This document shows positions 38,361 through 48,550 of a stretch of DNA of 64,000 nt, in pieces (within the stretch, counting starts at the first letter, position 1; every line of letters starts with the position of its first letter). The notes below the pieces were generated by a model that was given only the letters and a program-made list of their open reading frames with translations, made no database searches and was not told where the DNA came from. A program made the translations under genes and the position numbers. This stretch comes from Buttiauxella izardii (lineage in GTDB: Bacteria > Pseudomonadota > Gammaproteobacteria > Enterobacterales > Enterobacteriaceae). Location: the NCBI RefSeq assembly GCF_003601925.1, contig NZ_QZWH01000006.1, positions 310,001 through 374,000 of the forward strand, written 5' to 3'.

Positions 38361-39374
38361 ATGACACAGCCACTCGTTGGAAAACAGATTCTCATTGTTG
38401 AGGACGAGCCCGTTTTCCGCTCTTTGCTGGAGAATTATCTTTCTTCTTTAGGGGCAATTATTGCCGTCGCCACCGATGGCGTCGAAGCCCTGGAGAAAAT
38501 GCCCACTTTTGCGCCCGATTTGTTGATTTGTGATTTGGCGATGCCGCGCATGAACGGGCTGAAGTTAGTCGAGCATTTGCGTAATGAAGGGGTGCAAACG
38601 CCGATTCTGGTGATTTCTGCGACGGAAAATATGTCCGATATCGCTAAAGCACTGCGTTTTGGCGTGCAGGATGTGCTGCTTAAACCTATCAAAGATCTTA
38701 ATCGACTGCGTGAAACCGTGTTCGCCTGCCTCTATCCGAATATGTTCAATTCACGGGTCGAAGAAGAAGAACGTTTGTTTCAGGATTGGGACGCGTTGGT
38801 GAGCGACCCGCAGGCGGCTTCAAAATTACTGCAAGAACTGCAACCTCCCGTGCAACAGGTGATGTCGCATTGCCGCGTGAATTATCGCCAATTGATTACC
38901 CTTAATCAGCCAGGGCTGGTTCTGGATATCGCACCGCTTTCAGAAAACGATCTGGCATTTTATTGCCTGGATGTGACGAGGGCAGGTGATAACGGTGTGT
39001 TGGCGGCGTTGTTATTACGTGCGTTATTTAACGGGCTATTGCAGGAACAACTTGCGAAACAAAATCAACGTTTGCCGGAGCTGGGTAATTTACTGAAACA
39101 AGTGAATCAGTTATTACGCCAGGCAAATCTTACCGGGCAATTTCCGCTGATGGTGGGCTATTACCATAGCGAGATGAAAAACCTCATTTTGGTTTCCGCT
39201 GGACTCAATGCCACATTAAATACCGGCGAGCATCAAATTCAGGTCAGTAATGGTGTGCCTTTAGGGACTCTGGGCAATACTTACCTCAATCAAATCAGCC
39301 AGCGCTGCGAATCCTGGCAATGCCAGGTGTGGGGCACAGGTGGGCGTTTAAGACTCATGTTGTCTGCGGAATGA
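38361..39374 (+). CDS. rssB: RpoS adaptor/response regulator RssB
   Basis: Response regulator that delivers the stationary-phase sigma factor RpoS to ClpXP for degradation, 337 residues. The N-terminal receiver has the phosphorylatable Asp58 in DLLICDLAMPRMNG, with conserved Thr/Ser and Lys (SATENM, LLKP). The C-terminal half is the degenerate PP2C-like domain of RssB. ATG 38361 (MTQPLVGKQ) follows GGGGAG; a farther ATG at 38313 is rejected by length comparison. It follows rssA by 93 bp. Confidence 0.95.
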   Translation: MTQPLVGKQILIVEDEPVFRSLLENYLSSLGAIIAVATDGVEALEKMPTFAPDLLICDLAMPRMNGLKLVEHLRNEGVQTPILVISATENMSDIAKALRFGVQDVLLKPIKDLNRLRETVFACLYPNMFNSRVEEEERLFQDWDALVSDPQAASKLLQELQPPVQQVMSHCRVNYRQLITLNQPGLVLDIAPLSENDLAFYCLDVTRAGDNGVLAALLLRALFNGLLQEQLAKQNQRLPELGNLLKQVNQLLRQANLTGQFPLMVGYYHSEMKNLILVSAGLNATLNTGEHQIQVSNGVPLGTLGNTYLNQISQRCESWQCQVWGTGGRLRLMLSAE

Positions 39375-39573
39375 GCATCTGGATGCTTGAAAACATTTAG
39401 GTTTTCTCCCCTATCTTTGCTGGTGGTAATATCGTATTTAACCGACTCGTATTTATCTTAAATTACCAGCGCAACGGGTAAACAGCGGCAGATACCATTT
39501 TTAAGCTGATATACTCGAGGCGTATTTTAATTGACTTGCAAGTGAAAACTTGAACAGTCCAGGAGATTTTTCA

Positions 39574-40482
39574 ATGGCTGCCATTAATTCTAAAGTAAGA
39601 AAAGCAGTAATCCCTGTCGCGGGATTGGGTACACGCATGTTACCGGCTACCAAGGCAATTCCAAAAGAGATGCTGCCGCTGGTTGATAAGCCTTTAATTC
39701 AATATGTTGTCAACGAATGTATCGCGGCTGGCATTACTGAAATTGTGCTGGTGACTCACTCGTCGAAAAACTCCATCGAAAACCATTTCGATACCAGTTT
39801 TGAACTGGAAGCCATGCTGGAAAAACGCGTTAAGCGTCAGTTGCTGGAAGAAGTGCAGGCTATTTGCCCGCCGCACGTCACCATTATGCAGGTTCGTCAG
39901 GGTCTGGCTAAAGGTCTGGGCCACGCCGTTCTGTGTGCGCATCCTGTTGTCGGCGATGAGCCGGTCGCGGTTATTCTGCCAGACGTAATCCTCGATGAAT
40001 TCGAGTCTGATTTGTCGCAAGACAACCTGGCAGAAATGATCAAACGTTTTGATGCTACGGGCCACAGCCAGATTATGGTTGAGCCGGTAGAAGACGTCAC
40101 CGCTTACGGTGTTGTTGACTGTAAAGGCGTTGAATTGAATGAAGGCGACAGCGTGTCGATGGTGGGTATTGTTGAGAAGCCTAAAGCGAACGTTGCGCCA
40201 TCAAACCTGGCGGTTGTCGGTCGTTACGTGTTGACCGCTGATATCTGGCCGCTGCTGTCCAAAACGCCTCCAGGTGCGGGCGATGAAATTCAGCTTACTG
40301 ATTCTATCGCCATGCTGATGGAAAAACAGACGGTTGAAGCCTATCACATGAAAGGCGTGAGCCATGACTGTGGTAACAAACTGGGCTATATGCAGGCGTT
40401 CGTGGAATACGGTATTCGTCACAACACTCTGGGTGCTGATTTCAAAGCATGGCTTGAAGAGACTGTTGGCGCGAAAAAGTAA
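39574..40482 (+). CDS. galU: UTP-glucose-1-phosphate uridylyltransferase
   Basis: Makes UDP-glucose from UTP and glucose 1-phosphate, a precursor for LPS, osmoregulated glucans, trehalose and colanic acid. The 302 residues match E. coli GalU almost throughout. The nucleotidyltransferase signature [20 protein letters not shown] is at residues ~15-34. ATG 39574 ([10 protein letters not shown]) has CAGGAG upstream; an ATG 24 bp earlier is in frame but has no ribosome-binding site. An extended -10, TGATATACT (39508-39516), lies about 60 bp upstream. It is followed in the same direction by ugd and uge. Confidence 0.97.
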   Translation: MAAINSKVRKAVIPVAGLGTRMLPATKAIPKEMLPLVDKPLIQYVVNECIAAGITEIVLVTHSSKNSIENHFDTSFELEAMLEKRVKRQLLEEVQAICPPHVTIMQVRQGLAKGLGHAVLCAHPVVGDEPVAVILPDVILDEFESDLSQDNLAEMIKRFDATGHSQIMVEPVEDVTAYGVVDCKGVELNEGDSVSMVGIVEKPKANVAPSNLAVVGRYVLTADIWPLLSKTPPGAGDEIQLTDSIAMLMEKQTVEAYHMKGVSHDCGNKLGYMQAFVEYGIRHNTLGADFKAWLEETVGAKK

Positions 40483-40506
40483 TTCATTTCAACGCAGGAT
40501 AGAAAG

Positions 40507-41847
40507 ATGAAAGTTACTGTATTTGGTATCGGCTATGTAGGACTCGTTCAGGCTGCCGTGCTCGCGGAAGTCGGACACGATGTGATGTGCATAGACGTCG
40601 ATGCAAAGAAAGTCGAAAATCTGAAAAACGGTGTGATTCCTATTTTTGAGCCGGGCTTAACGCCGCTGGTGAAAAAAAACTATGAAGAAGGGCGCTTACA
40701 ATTCAGCACCGATGCTGAAATGGGCGTTCATCATGGTGAGATGCAATTTATTGCAGTAGGCACGCCGCCTGATGAAGATGGTTCCGCTGACCTGAAATAT
40801 GTGACTGCTGTTGCGCGCACTATCGCGCAGCATATGACTTCCCACAAAGTGGTGCTTGATAAATCTACCGTTCCGGTCGGAACCGCAGACAGAGTACGCT
40901 CAGTCATGGAAGAAACGCTGAAAGAACGTGGCGTTGAAATTCCGTTTGATGTGGTTTCTAACCCTGAATTCCTGAAAGAAGGTGCTGCGGTTTCTGACTG
41001 CATGCGTCCTGAGCGTATCGTTATCGGTACTGATAACGACGATGTTGTGGATTTGCTGCGTGAGCTCTATGAGCCGTTTAACCGCAACCACGATCGTATG
41101 ATTCTGATGGATATCCGTAGCGCCGAGCTGACCAAATATGCCGCTAACTGCATGTTGGCGACCAAAATCAGCTTTATGAACGAGATCTCAAACCTGGCGG
41201 AACGCCTGGGTGCAGATATCGAGAAAGTGCGTATGGGTATTGGTTCAGACTCTCGTATTGGCTACAGCTTTATTTATCCTGGCTGCGGCTACGGTGGTTC
41301 TTGCTTCCCGAAAGATGTGCAGGCGCTAATCCGCACGGCTCAGCAGATTGGCTATACGCCACGTATTCTGCAAGCGGTAGAAGAGGTAAACCACGACCAG
41401 AAGTTAAAACTCCCTGAGTTTATTTCTCGTCACTTTGGTGAAGACTTGAAAGGCAAAACCTTCGCGCTGTGGGGGCTTTCTTTCAAACCCAATACCGACG
41501 ATATGCGTGAAGCCTCAAGCCGCGTCCTGATGGAAGCGCTGTGGGAACGCGGTGCTCAGGTGCAGGCGTACGACCCGGAAGCAATGGATGAAACCCAGCG
41601 CATTTACGGACATCGTTCAGACTTGAAACTCATGGGAACCAAAGAAGCGGCGTTACAAGATGCTGATGCTTTGGTTATTTGTACCGAGTGGCAAAGTTTC
41701 CGTGCACCCGATTTCGATTCCATTAAGAAATCGTTGAAGCAACCAGTTATCTTTGATGGCCGTAACCTGTATGATCCTGAAAGGCTCAGCAAGCGCGGCT
41801 TTGTTTATTATGCAATTGGCCGCGGAGCGTCCATTAATATTGCGTAA
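40507..41847 (+). CDS. ugd: UDP-glucose 6-dehydrogenase
   Basis: Oxidises UDP-glucose to UDP-glucuronate using 2 NAD+. The 446 residues are about 58 longer than E. coli K-12 Ugd (388) and belong to the longer TuaD-like branch. The N-terminal Rossmann motif [20 protein letters not shown] and the catalytic Cys in [18 protein letters not shown] are present. It begins 24 bp after galU and ends 14 bp before uge, so the three genes act in sequence on UDP-glucose. UDP-glucuronate feeds capsule, colanic acid and aminoarabinose lipid A modification. Confidence 0.95.
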   Translation: MKVTVFGIGYVGLVQAAVLAEVGHDVMCIDVDAKKVENLKNGVIPIFEPGLTPLVKKNYEEGRLQFSTDAEMGVHHGEMQFIAVGTPPDEDGSADLKYVTAVARTIAQHMTSHKVVLDKSTVPVGTADRVRSVMEETLKERGVEIPFDVVSNPEFLKEGAAVSDCMRPERIVIGTDNDDVVDLLRELYEPFNRNHDRMILMDIRSAELTKYAANCMLATKISFMNEISNLAERLGADIEKVRMGIGSDSRIGYSFIYPGCGYGGSCFPKDVQALIRTAQQIGYTPRILQAVEEVNHDQKLKLPEFISRHFGEDLKGKTFALWGLSFKPNTDDMREASSRVLMEALWERGAQVQAYDPEAMDETQRIYGHRSDLKLMGTKEAALQDADALVICTEWQSFRAPDFDSIKKSLKQPVIFDGRNLYDPERLSKRGFVYYAIGRGASINIA

Positions 41848-41861
41848 TAAACGAGGTTAGT

Positions 41862-42872
41862 ATGAAATTTTTGGTTACCGGCGCAGCAGGCTTTATTGGA
41901 TTCCATGTCAGCGAACGTTTGCTTAACGCCGGTCACCAGGTTATCGGTATTGATAACCTGAATGACTATTATGACGTCAATCTCAAGCAAGCTCGTCTCG
42001 ATCTCCTCACTCCTCATTCTTTGTTCCGCTTCGAAAAAATTGACCTCGCCGATCGCGTCGCTATGGCGGAATTATTTGCCACAGAGAAATTCGATCGTGT
42101 GATTCATCTTGCGGCGCAGGCTGGTGTACGTTATTCCATCGATAACCCTCATGCTTATGCGGACTCAAACCTGACCGGGCATTTAAATGTTCTGGAAGGA
42201 TGCCGTCATAATAAAGTAGGGCATTTGTTATATGCGTCATCCAGCTCAGTATATGGCCTGAATCGCAAACTCCCGTTCTCAACTGATGACAGCGTTGATC
42301 ATCCAATTTCTTTATATGCGGCAACCAAAAAAGCGAACGAGTTGATGTCCCATACCTACTCGCACTTATATGGATTGCCGACGACAGGATTGCGATTCTT
42401 CACCGTTTATGGCCCTTGGGGTCGCCCGGATATGGCGCTATTTAAATTCACCCGTGCGATTGTCGAAGGGAAGAGTATCGATGTTTATAATCATGGTCAG
42501 ATGCGCCGTGATTTTACTTATATTGATGATATTGCCGAAGCTATTGTCCGTTTACAGGATGTTATTCCACAGGCAGATTCTGAATGGACAGTAGAACAAG
42601 GCACCCCAGCGACGAGCTCTGCGCCTTACCGGGTTTATAACATCGGTAATAGTAACCCTGTTACTTTGATGGATTATATTACAGCGCTGGAAACCTCTTT
42701 AGGCAAAGTGGCCCAGAAGAATATGTTACCCATGCAACCAGGTGACGTACTGGAAACCAGCGCTGATACACAGGCGTTATATGACGTCATTGGCTTCAAG
42801 CCACAGACCTCGGTCCAGAAAGGCGTACAGAGCTTCGTAGACTGGTACAAAGCATTCTATAAAGTTAGCTGA
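41862..42872 (+). CDS. uge: UDP-glucuronate/UDP-galacturonate 4-epimerase
   Basis: 336-residue short-chain dehydrogenase/reductase epimerase, closely resembling Klebsiella Uge, which interconverts UDP-glucuronate and UDP-galacturonate for LPS core and capsule. The NAD-binding GAAGFIG motif is at residues ~7-13 and the catalytic YAATK is the YxxxK pair, with SSSSVYG carrying the catalytic Ser/Thr. It follows ugd directly. The pair is absent at this site in E. coli K-12, where hns follows galU. A strong terminator follows. Confidence 0.93.
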   Translation: MKFLVTGAAGFIGFHVSERLLNAGHQVIGIDNLNDYYDVNLKQARLDLLTPHSLFRFEKIDLADRVAMAELFATEKFDRVIHLAAQAGVRYSIDNPHAYADSNLTGHLNVLEGCRHNKVGHLLYASSSSVYGLNRKLPFSTDDSVDHPISLYAATKKANELMSHTYSHLYGLPTTGLRFFTVYGPWGRPDMALFKFTRAIVEGKSIDVYNHGQMRRDFTYIDDIAEAIVRLQDVIPQADSEWTVEQGTPATSSAPYRVYNIGNSNPVTLMDYITALETSLGKVAQKNMLPMQPGDVLETSADTQALYDVIGFKPQTSVQKGVQSFVDWYKAFYKVS

Positions 42873-42902
42873 AACACAGAATGCTCGAATCGTGAAATGA
42901 AA

Positions 42903-42927
42903 AAGGAAGCTGAGCTTCCTTTTTTTC
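42903..42927 (+). terminator. uge terminator
   Basis: AAGGAAGC (42903-42910), loop TGA, GCTTCCTT, continuing as a T-run to 42927. Confidence 0.93.
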
Positions 42928-42942
42928 TATGTGGCAAAACCC

Positions 42943-42973
42943 TAAAAACAAAAATCCCGCCGAAGCGGGATTT
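42943..42973 (-). terminator. hns terminator
   Basis: AAATCCCGC (42952-42960), loop CGAA, GCGGGATTT (42965-42973). On the minus strand the stem is followed by TTTTGTTTTT, so it terminates hns. Confidence 0.93.
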
Positions 42974-42997
42974 AATAAGCAGCACTAAAAGCAAAAA

Positions 42998-43408
42998 TTA
43001 GGCAATCAGGAAGTCTTCCAGTTTCTTGCCTTGTTCTTCCATTGCTTTTTTGATTACTGCTGGAGTACGGCCCTGACCAGTCCAGGTTTTGTTTTCGCCG
43101 TTCTCATCGATGTAGTGATATTTAGCAGGGCGCGCAGCGCGTTTTGCTTTGCCTGCAGATTTAACAGCAGCCATGCTATTCAGCAATTCATTCGGGTCAA
43201 TGCCGTCAGCGATCAGCATTTCACGGTATTGTTGCAGTTTACGAGTGCGTTCTTCAATTTCTGCTGCAGCAGCATTATCTTCTTCACGACGTTCGTTAAC
43301 AACAACTTCTAATTTTTCCAGCATTTCTTCCAGCGTTTCCAGAGTACATTCTCTAGCTTGTGCACGAAGAGTACGGATGTTGTTCAGAATTTTAAGTGCT
43401 TCGCTCAT
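42998..43408 (-). CDS. hns: DNA-binding nucleoid protein H-NS
   Basis: Global nucleoid-structuring repressor that binds A+T-rich and horizontally acquired DNA. 136 residues (137 in E. coli). The N-terminal coiled-coil oligomerisation region spans ~1-80 ([20 protein letters not shown]). The C-terminal DNA-binding domain (~91-136) holds the minor-groove-binding QGR in [16 protein letters not shown]. It is divergent from tdk over a 552-bp A+T-rich gap. Very high conservation makes this identity secure. Confidence 0.98.
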   Translation of the reverse strand: MSEALKILNNIRTLRAQARECTLETLEEMLEKLEVVVNERREEDNAAAAEIEERTRKLQQYREMLIADGIDPNELLNSMAAVKSAGKAKRAARPAKYHYIDENGENKTWTGQGRTPAVIKKAMEEQGKKLEDFLIA

Positions 43409-43960
43409 TTTAGTAATCTCAATCTTATATTGATGGTTGGCTTGTTGGGCTAATAATAGAGGCTTAAATTAACTTCTGCAATAGGGGATAATGTAAGGAA
43501 TCTAAAATTCCATAATATTTTGTCGATTTATAAAAGCGTATTAACTTAAATTTCGACTTACATGTGGACTAAGAAAACGTGGATAACTCAATTTTTCTTC
43601 AACAACCCTGATAGTCTCAGGGGTTGTTAGAGCAGTAAATTGAGACTTGAGAGCATTAATGGTGAAATATCAACCTTTGGTATTATTGCCTGACACAAGG
43701 GATATTCTTAATAGATCATTATTATTAGTGATTCAGTGGTTACATCTGAATAGCATTGAAAACTCTTAAAACTCCGCAAGTTAAGTGCTTCGTGATGACC
43801 ATCAAACAACGGATTCGCTTAACCATTTCGCTAAGAGATTTATATATCATATGAATCATGCAGGAATTTTTCTTACCTCGTTCAGGTAACGCAACTCTCT
43901 GACGGCTTATGATATAATCCGTGTTAATAATATTTACATTTTACTCAGGCTAGCTGACCA
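43409..43960. promoter_or_regulatory. hns-tdk divergent intergenic region
   Basis: A 552-bp A+T-rich stretch that should hold the hns promoter and autoregulatory sites and the tdk promoter. A consensus extended -10, TGATATAAT (43910-43918), lies 43 bp upstream of tdk. An inverted repeat at 43601-43628 (AACAACCCTGA, loop TAGTC, TCAGGGGTTGTT with one extra G) could fold on either strand but lacks a T-run. I see no protein-coding gene here. Confidence 0.6.
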
Positions 43961-44566
43961 ATGGCACAACTCTACTTTTACTATTCCGCAATGAATGCGG
44001 GGAAATCCACTGCATTACTGCAATCCTCATACAACTATCAAGAGCGCGGAATGCGCACCTTGGTGTATACCGCAGAAATTGACAATCGATTTGGCTCCGG
44101 AAAAGTGAGTTCACGCATAGGTTTGTCATCTCCTGCCAAGCTTTACAATGAATCAACTCAATTATTCGATGATATCCGCGATGAGCATAATCGTGATGCC
44201 GTGCATTGTGTTCTGGTTGATGAGTGCCAATTTTTGACACGAGATCAAGTTCTGGCGTTATCGGATGTTGTCGATGAACTGGATATTCCTGTTCTATGTT
44301 ATGGATTGCGTACCGACTTCCAGGGCGAATTATTCGGCGGGAGCCAATATTTATTAGCGTGGTCAGATAAGCTGGTTGAATTAAAGACGATCTGTTTCTG
44401 TGGTCGTAAAGCGAGCATGGTATTGCGTCTTGATCAGGAAGGCCGCCCATATAATCAAGGGGCGCAGGTGGTTATTGGTGGTAATGAGCGTTATGTGTCG
44501 GTGTGCAGGAAGCATTACAAAGAAGCGCTGCAAAAAGGCACGCTAGAAGGCATTCAGAGCGTATAA
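43961..44566 (+). CDS. tdk: Thymidine kinase
   Basis: Type II thymidine kinase of the pyrimidine salvage pathway, ATP + thymidine to dTMP, 201 residues. The P-loop is [12 protein letters not shown] (residues ~9-20), the DECQFL Walker-B-like motif carries the acidic residue, and a zinc-binding set is seen in CFCGRKASM and VCRKH. The promoter has an extended -10 at 43910. It is convergent with adhE. E. coli Tdk has 205 residues. Confidence 0.96.
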   Translation: MAQLYFYYSAMNAGKSTALLQSSYNYQERGMRTLVYTAEIDNRFGSGKVSSRIGLSSPAKLYNESTQLFDDIRDEHNRDAVHCVLVDECQFLTRDQVLALSDVVDELDIPVLCYGLRTDFQGELFGGSQYLLAWSDKLVELKTICFCGRKASMVLRLDQEGRPYNQGAQVVIGGNERYVSVCRKHYKEALQKGTLEGIQSV

Positions 44567-44647
44567 AAATCCAAAGGAGGGGGAGAGCCAGGCTTTTCCC
44601 TTCAACACTGTAAAATGTGGCGTGTAGCGATTTCAAAATTCAGACAT

Positions 44648-44674
44648 AAAAAAACCCGCCGAAGCGGGTTTTTT
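44648..44674. terminator. Bidirectional terminator between tdk and adhE
   Basis: AAAAAACCCGC, loop CGAA, GCGGGTTTTTT: an 11-bp stem whose A/T ends give a T-run on both strands, located 15 bp beyond the adhE stop. Confidence 0.93.
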
Positions 44675-44688
44675 ATTAGGCTTTACAA

Positions 44689-47373
44689 TTAAGCGGTTTT
44701 CTTCGCTTTCTTGTCAGCTTTAGCGGCAGGAGCTGCTGCTTTAGCTGGCGCTGCTTCGTTGCCTTCTTCGGAGAATTCACGACCGTAGAAGGTATCCATC
44801 AGAATTTGTTTCAGTTCAGAGATCAGTGGGTAACGTGGGTTAGCACCGGTACACTGGTCATCGAACGCATCTTCAGACAGTTTATCAACGTGAGCCAGGA
44901 AGTCAGCTTCCTGAACGCCTGCTTCGCGGATGGACTTAGGAATACCCAGTTCAGCCTTGATGCTATCCAACCATGCCAGCAGTTTCTCGATCTTAGCAGC
45001 AGTACGGTCGCCCGGTGCGCTCAGACCCAGATGGTCTGCGATTTCAGCATAACGACGACGCGCTTGTGGGCGGTCATACTGGCTGAATGCAGTCTGTTTA
45101 GTTGGGTTGTCGTTCGCGTTATAACGGATAACGTTAGAAATCAACAGGGCGTTCGCCAGACCGTGAGGAATGTGGAACTGTGAACCCAGTTTGTGAGCCA
45201 TTGAGTGACACACACCCAGGAAGGCGTTCGCAAACGCGATACCCGCGATGGTCGCAGCGTTGTGTACACGCTCACGAGCAACTGGGTTTTTAGAGCCTTC
45301 GTTGTAAGATGCTGGCAGGTTTTCTTTCAGCAGTTTCAGCGCTTGCAGAGCCTGACCGTCAGAGAATTCGCTCGCCAGTACAGAAACGTAAGCTTCCAGT
45401 GCGTGGGTCACGGCATCCAGACCACCGAATGCACACAGGGACTTAGGCATATCCATCACCAGGTTGGCATCAACAATCGCCATATCTGGAGTCAGAGCAT
45501 AGTCAGCCAGTGGGTATTTCTGACCAGTCGCATCATCAGTTACAACAGCAAACGGAGTCACTTCTGAACCAGTACCTGAAGTGGTAGTAACCGCGATCAT
45601 TTTCGCTTTTACGCCCATTTTCGGGAACTTGTAGATACGCTTACGGATGTCCATGAAGCGCAGTGCCAGTTCTTCGAAGTGAGTTTCTGGGTGCTCGTAC
45701 ATAACCCACATGATTTTAGCAGCATCCATTGGAGAGCCGCCACCCAGCGCGATAATCACGTCTGGTTTGAAGGAGTTAGCCAGTTCTGCACCTTTACGAA
45801 CTACGGTCAGAGTTGGATCAGCTTCTACTTCGAAGAAGACTTCAGTTTCAACGCCAGCTGCTTTCAGAACAGAAGTGATCTGGTCTGCATAGCCGTTGTT
45901 GAACAGGAAACGGTCGGTAACGATCATCGCACGTTTGTGACCATCAGTAATCACTTCGTCCAGCGCGATTGGCAGTGAGCCACGGCGGAAGTAGATAGAT
46001 TTCGGAAGTTTATGCCACAACATGTTCTCAGCTCGCTTAGCAACGGTTTTCTTGTTGATCAGGTGCTTAGGACCCACGTTTTCAGAGATGGAGTTACCAC
46101 CCCATGAACCACAACCCAGAGTCAGGGAAGGCGCGAGTTTGAAGTTGTACAGGTCACCGATACCACCCTGTGAAGCAGGGGTGTTGATCAGGATACGTGC
46201 AGTTTTCATTTTGTCGCCGAAGTGCTTAACGCGCTCTGGCTGGTTGTCCTGGTCTGTGTACAGGCAAGAGGTGTGGCCGATGCCGCCCATCTCAACCAGT
46301 TTTTCAGCCTTAACAACGGCATCTTCGAAGCTCTTAGCACGGTACATAGCCAGAGTTGGAGACAGTTTTTCGTGAGCAAATGGCTCAGATTCGTCAACAA
46401 CGCTAACTTCACCAATCAGAATCTTGGTGTCAGCCGGTACGGTGAAGCCTGCCAGTTCAGCAATTTTAGTTGCTGGCTGACCCACGATAGCTGCGTTCAG
46501 CGCGCCGTTTTTCAGAATGATGTTCTGAACAGCTTTCAGCTCTTGACCCTGCAGCATGTAGCCGCCGTGGGATGCAAAACGCTCGCGCACTGCATCATAT
46601 GCAGAGTCAACAACGATAACTGATTGCTCGGAAGCACAAATTACGCCGTTATCGAAGGTTTTAGACATCAGGATAGAAGCAACAACACGTTTGATGTCGG
46701 CAGTTTCGTCAACAACAACTGGAGTGTTACCTGCGCCAACGCCGATTGCTGGTTTACCGGAGCTGTATGCTGCTTTAACCATGCCTGGACCACCGGTTGC
46801 CAGAATCATGTTGATATCTGGGTGGTGCATCAAAGCGTTAGACAGTTCGACAGATGGCTGGTCAATCCAACCGATCAGATCTTTAGGTGCACCCGCAGCG
46901 ATCGCAGCTTGCAGAACGATGTCTGCTGCTTTATTGGTCGCGTCTTTTGCACGTGGGTGTGGAGAGAAGATGATCGCGTTACGAGTCTTCAGGCTGATCA
47001 GAGACTTAAAGATAGCCGTTGAAGTTGGGTTAGTCGTTGGCACGATACCGCAGATGATACCGATTGGCTCAGCGATAGTGATAGTCCCGAAAGTCTGGTC
47101 TTCAGACAGAACACCACAGGTCTTTTCATCTTTATAGGCGTTGTAGATATACTCTGAAGCAAAGTGGTTTTTGATCACTTTATCTTCAACGATACCCATG
47201 CCAGATTCGGCAACGGCCAGTTTCGCGAGAGGGATTCGAGCATCGGCAGCTGCCAGAGCGGCGGCGCGGAAGATTTTATCTACTTGCTCTTGAGTAAAGT
47301 TGGCATATTCACGCTGGGCTTTCTTGACGCGCTCTACAAGTGCGTTAAGTTCCGCGACATTAGTTACAGCCAT
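44689..47373 (-). CDS. adhE: Bifunctional acetaldehyde-CoA/alcohol dehydrogenase AdhE
   Basis: Fermentative enzyme converting acetyl-CoA to acetaldehyde and then to ethanol, regenerating NAD+; it forms spirosome filaments. 894 residues (891 in E. coli). The N-terminal aldehyde dehydrogenase domain (~1-440) has the catalytic Cys in FDNGVICASEQSV (~246). The C-terminal iron-dependent alcohol dehydrogenase (~450-870) has GGGSPMDAAKIMW and the metal ligands in GGLDAVTHALEAY and GVCHSMAHKLG. The Ala/Lys-rich tail (APAKAAAPAAKADKKAKK) is slightly extended. AGGAGAG precedes the ATG. Confidence 0.98.
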   Translation of the reverse strand: MAVTNVAELNALVERVKKAQREYANFTQEQVDKIFRAAALAAADARIPLAKLAVAESGMGIVEDKVIKNHFASEYIYNAYKDEKTCGVLSEDQTFGTITIAEPIGIICGIVPTTNPTSTAIFKSLISLKTRNAIIFSPHPRAKDATNKAADIVLQAAIAAGAPKDLIGWIDQPSVELSNALMHHPDINMILATGGPGMVKAAYSSGKPAIGVGAGNTPVVVDETADIKRVVASILMSKTFDNGVICASEQSVIVVDSAYDAVRERFASHGGYMLQGQELKAVQNIILKNGALNAAIVGQPATKIAELAGFTVPADTKILIGEVSVVDESEPFAHEKLSPTLAMYRAKSFEDAVVKAEKLVEMGGIGHTSCLYTDQDNQPERVKHFGDKMKTARILINTPASQGGIGDLYNFKLAPSLTLGCGSWGGNSISENVGPKHLINKKTVAKRAENMLWHKLPKSIYFRRGSLPIALDEVITDGHKRAMIVTDRFLFNNGYADQITSVLKAAGVETEVFFEVEADPTLTVVRKGAELANSFKPDVIIALGGGSPMDAAKIMWVMYEHPETHFEELALRFMDIRKRIYKFPKMGVKAKMIAVTTTSGTGSEVTPFAVVTDDATGQKYPLADYALTPDMAIVDANLVMDMPKSLCAFGGLDAVTHALEAYVSVLASEFSDGQALQALKLLKENLPASYNEGSKNPVARERVHNAATIAGIAFANAFLGVCHSMAHKLGSQFHIPHGLANALLISNVIRYNANDNPTKQTAFSQYDRPQARRRYAEIADHLGLSAPGDRTAAKIEKLLAWLDSIKAELGIPKSIREAGVQEADFLAHVDKLSEDAFDDQCTGANPRYPLISELKQILMDTFYGREFSEEGNEAAPAKAAAPAAKADKKAKKTA

Positions 47374-47852
47374 AATGCTCTCCTGATAATGTTAAACTCT
47401 TTTAGTAAATGAGCTGCTCGAGACGACAGTATAGTCAGCGGGCAACAGCTTGCGTAAAACACGAGCCACGACTATCCAAAAACTTCCCAAAACGCCTTGC
47501 TGATTTACTAAAAGAGCCTTATCGAAAAAACCTATTCATGGTCTGAATCATACGCTCTTCAGATGTATCCAAGAGTACTCACTTCTGAGTAGGTTTTTTG
47601 TGATGTAAATCACATTATCCTAAGGCTGACTCCATTCAGCATGACAGATTCAGGTTACTGATAAATCTTTAAAATTTTAGTCACAGCATAGACAAAACAA
47701 ACTACCATATTTTCAACAAGTGGGTAACAATATTGATTAATATCGCATTTGTTCATAAAAGTAGTTATCTATGCTGCGAATGGGCGTAGCGCCAACACCG
47801 GTTTTCCATTACATTACGCCGGCCTTTGCTACGTTCATTTGCGGAGTTTTTA
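47374..47852 (-). promoter_or_regulatory. adhE upstream region with long-range inverted repeat
   Basis: The 479-bp gap between divergent adhE and ychE. CTCTTTTAGTAAAT (47397-47410) and ATTTACTAAAAGAG (47503-47516) are perfectly complementary over 14 bases, about 92 bases apart. In an adhE message starting upstream of 47516 they would form a stem ending about 10 bases before the ribosome-binding site. In E. coli adhE, leader structure blocks translation until RNase III cuts it, so this stem is a candidate for the same control. No clear promoter hexamers are called. Confidence 0.6.
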
Positions 47853-48500
47853 GTGGCTCAATCCTTGTTTGATTTGCCGACCTATTTTAAGTTCTTTATT
47901 GGCTTGTTCGCGCTGGTAAACCCGGTGGGGATCATTCCTGTCTTTATTAGCATGACCAGCTACCAAACCGCTGTAGCGAGGAATAAAACCAACCTTACCG
48001 CCAATCTTTCAGTTGCTATCATTTTATGGACATCGTTGTTCCTCGGTGACGGCATTCTGCAATTATTCGGGATATCAATAGATTCCTTCCGTATTGCTGG
48101 CGGCATTCTGGTCGTGACTATCGCGATGTCGATGATTAGCGGCAAGCTCGGGGAAGATAAACAGAACAAACAAGAAAAGTCAGAAAGCGCTATTCGTGAA
48201 AGCGTCGGCGTGGTTCCTCTGGCATTACCATTAATGGCAGGGCCGGGGGCCATCAGTTCCACCATTGTTTGGGGAACTCGCTACCATAGCTGGAACTATT
48301 TAATCGGTTTTACGATAGCAATTGCGTTGTTTGCGTTCTGTTGCTGGCTGGTGTTCCGTCTGGCACCCTGGTTGGTCAGACTGCTTGGGCAAACGGGTAT
48401 TAACGTCATCACCCGTATTATGGGACTGTTATTGATGGCTCTGGGGATTGAATTTATCGTCACCGGGATGAAAAGCATCTTCCCAGGCCTGCTAAGCTAG
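47853..48500 (+). CDS. ychE: MarC family integral membrane protein YchE
   Basis: 215-residue inner-membrane protein of the MarC family (UPF0056) with six predicted membrane segments. Its transport or other function is unknown; the family is named for E. coli MarC but is not proven to confer drug resistance. I chose the GTG at 47853 (VAQSLFDLPTYFKFF) because TGCGGAG lies just upstream and the length equals E. coli YchE. The frame is open upstream to an ATG at 47826, which has poorer support. In E. coli it also lies between adhE and oppA. Confidence 0.92.
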   Translation: MAQSLFDLPTYFKFFIGLFALVNPVGIIPVFISMTSYQTAVARNKTNLTANLSVAIILWTSLFLGDGILQLFGISIDSFRIAGGILVVTIAMSMISGKLGEDKQNKQEKSESAIRESVGVVPLALPLMAGPGAISSTIVWGTRYHSWNYLIGFTIAIALFAFCCWLVFRLAPWLVRLLGQTGINVITRIMGLLLMALGIEFIVTGMKSIFPGLLS

Positions 48501-48522
48501 ATCTGCTGAATCTGACATATGA

Positions 48523-48550
48523 AAAAGCAGAATAACCATTCTGCTTTTTT
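48523..48550 (+). terminator. ychE terminator
   Basis: AAAAGCAGAAT (48523-48533), loop AACC, ATTCTGCTTTTTT: an 11-bp stem continuing into a T-run. Confidence 0.92.

Noticed and set aside
43601-43628. Terminator or small RNA between hns and tdk
   Set aside because: The hairpin has a bulge and no T-run on either side; no promoter could be tied to it.
43661-43774. 37-codon frame starting MVKYQPLVLLP
   Set aside because: Weak ribosome-binding site and no family resemblance; not enough to call a gene.
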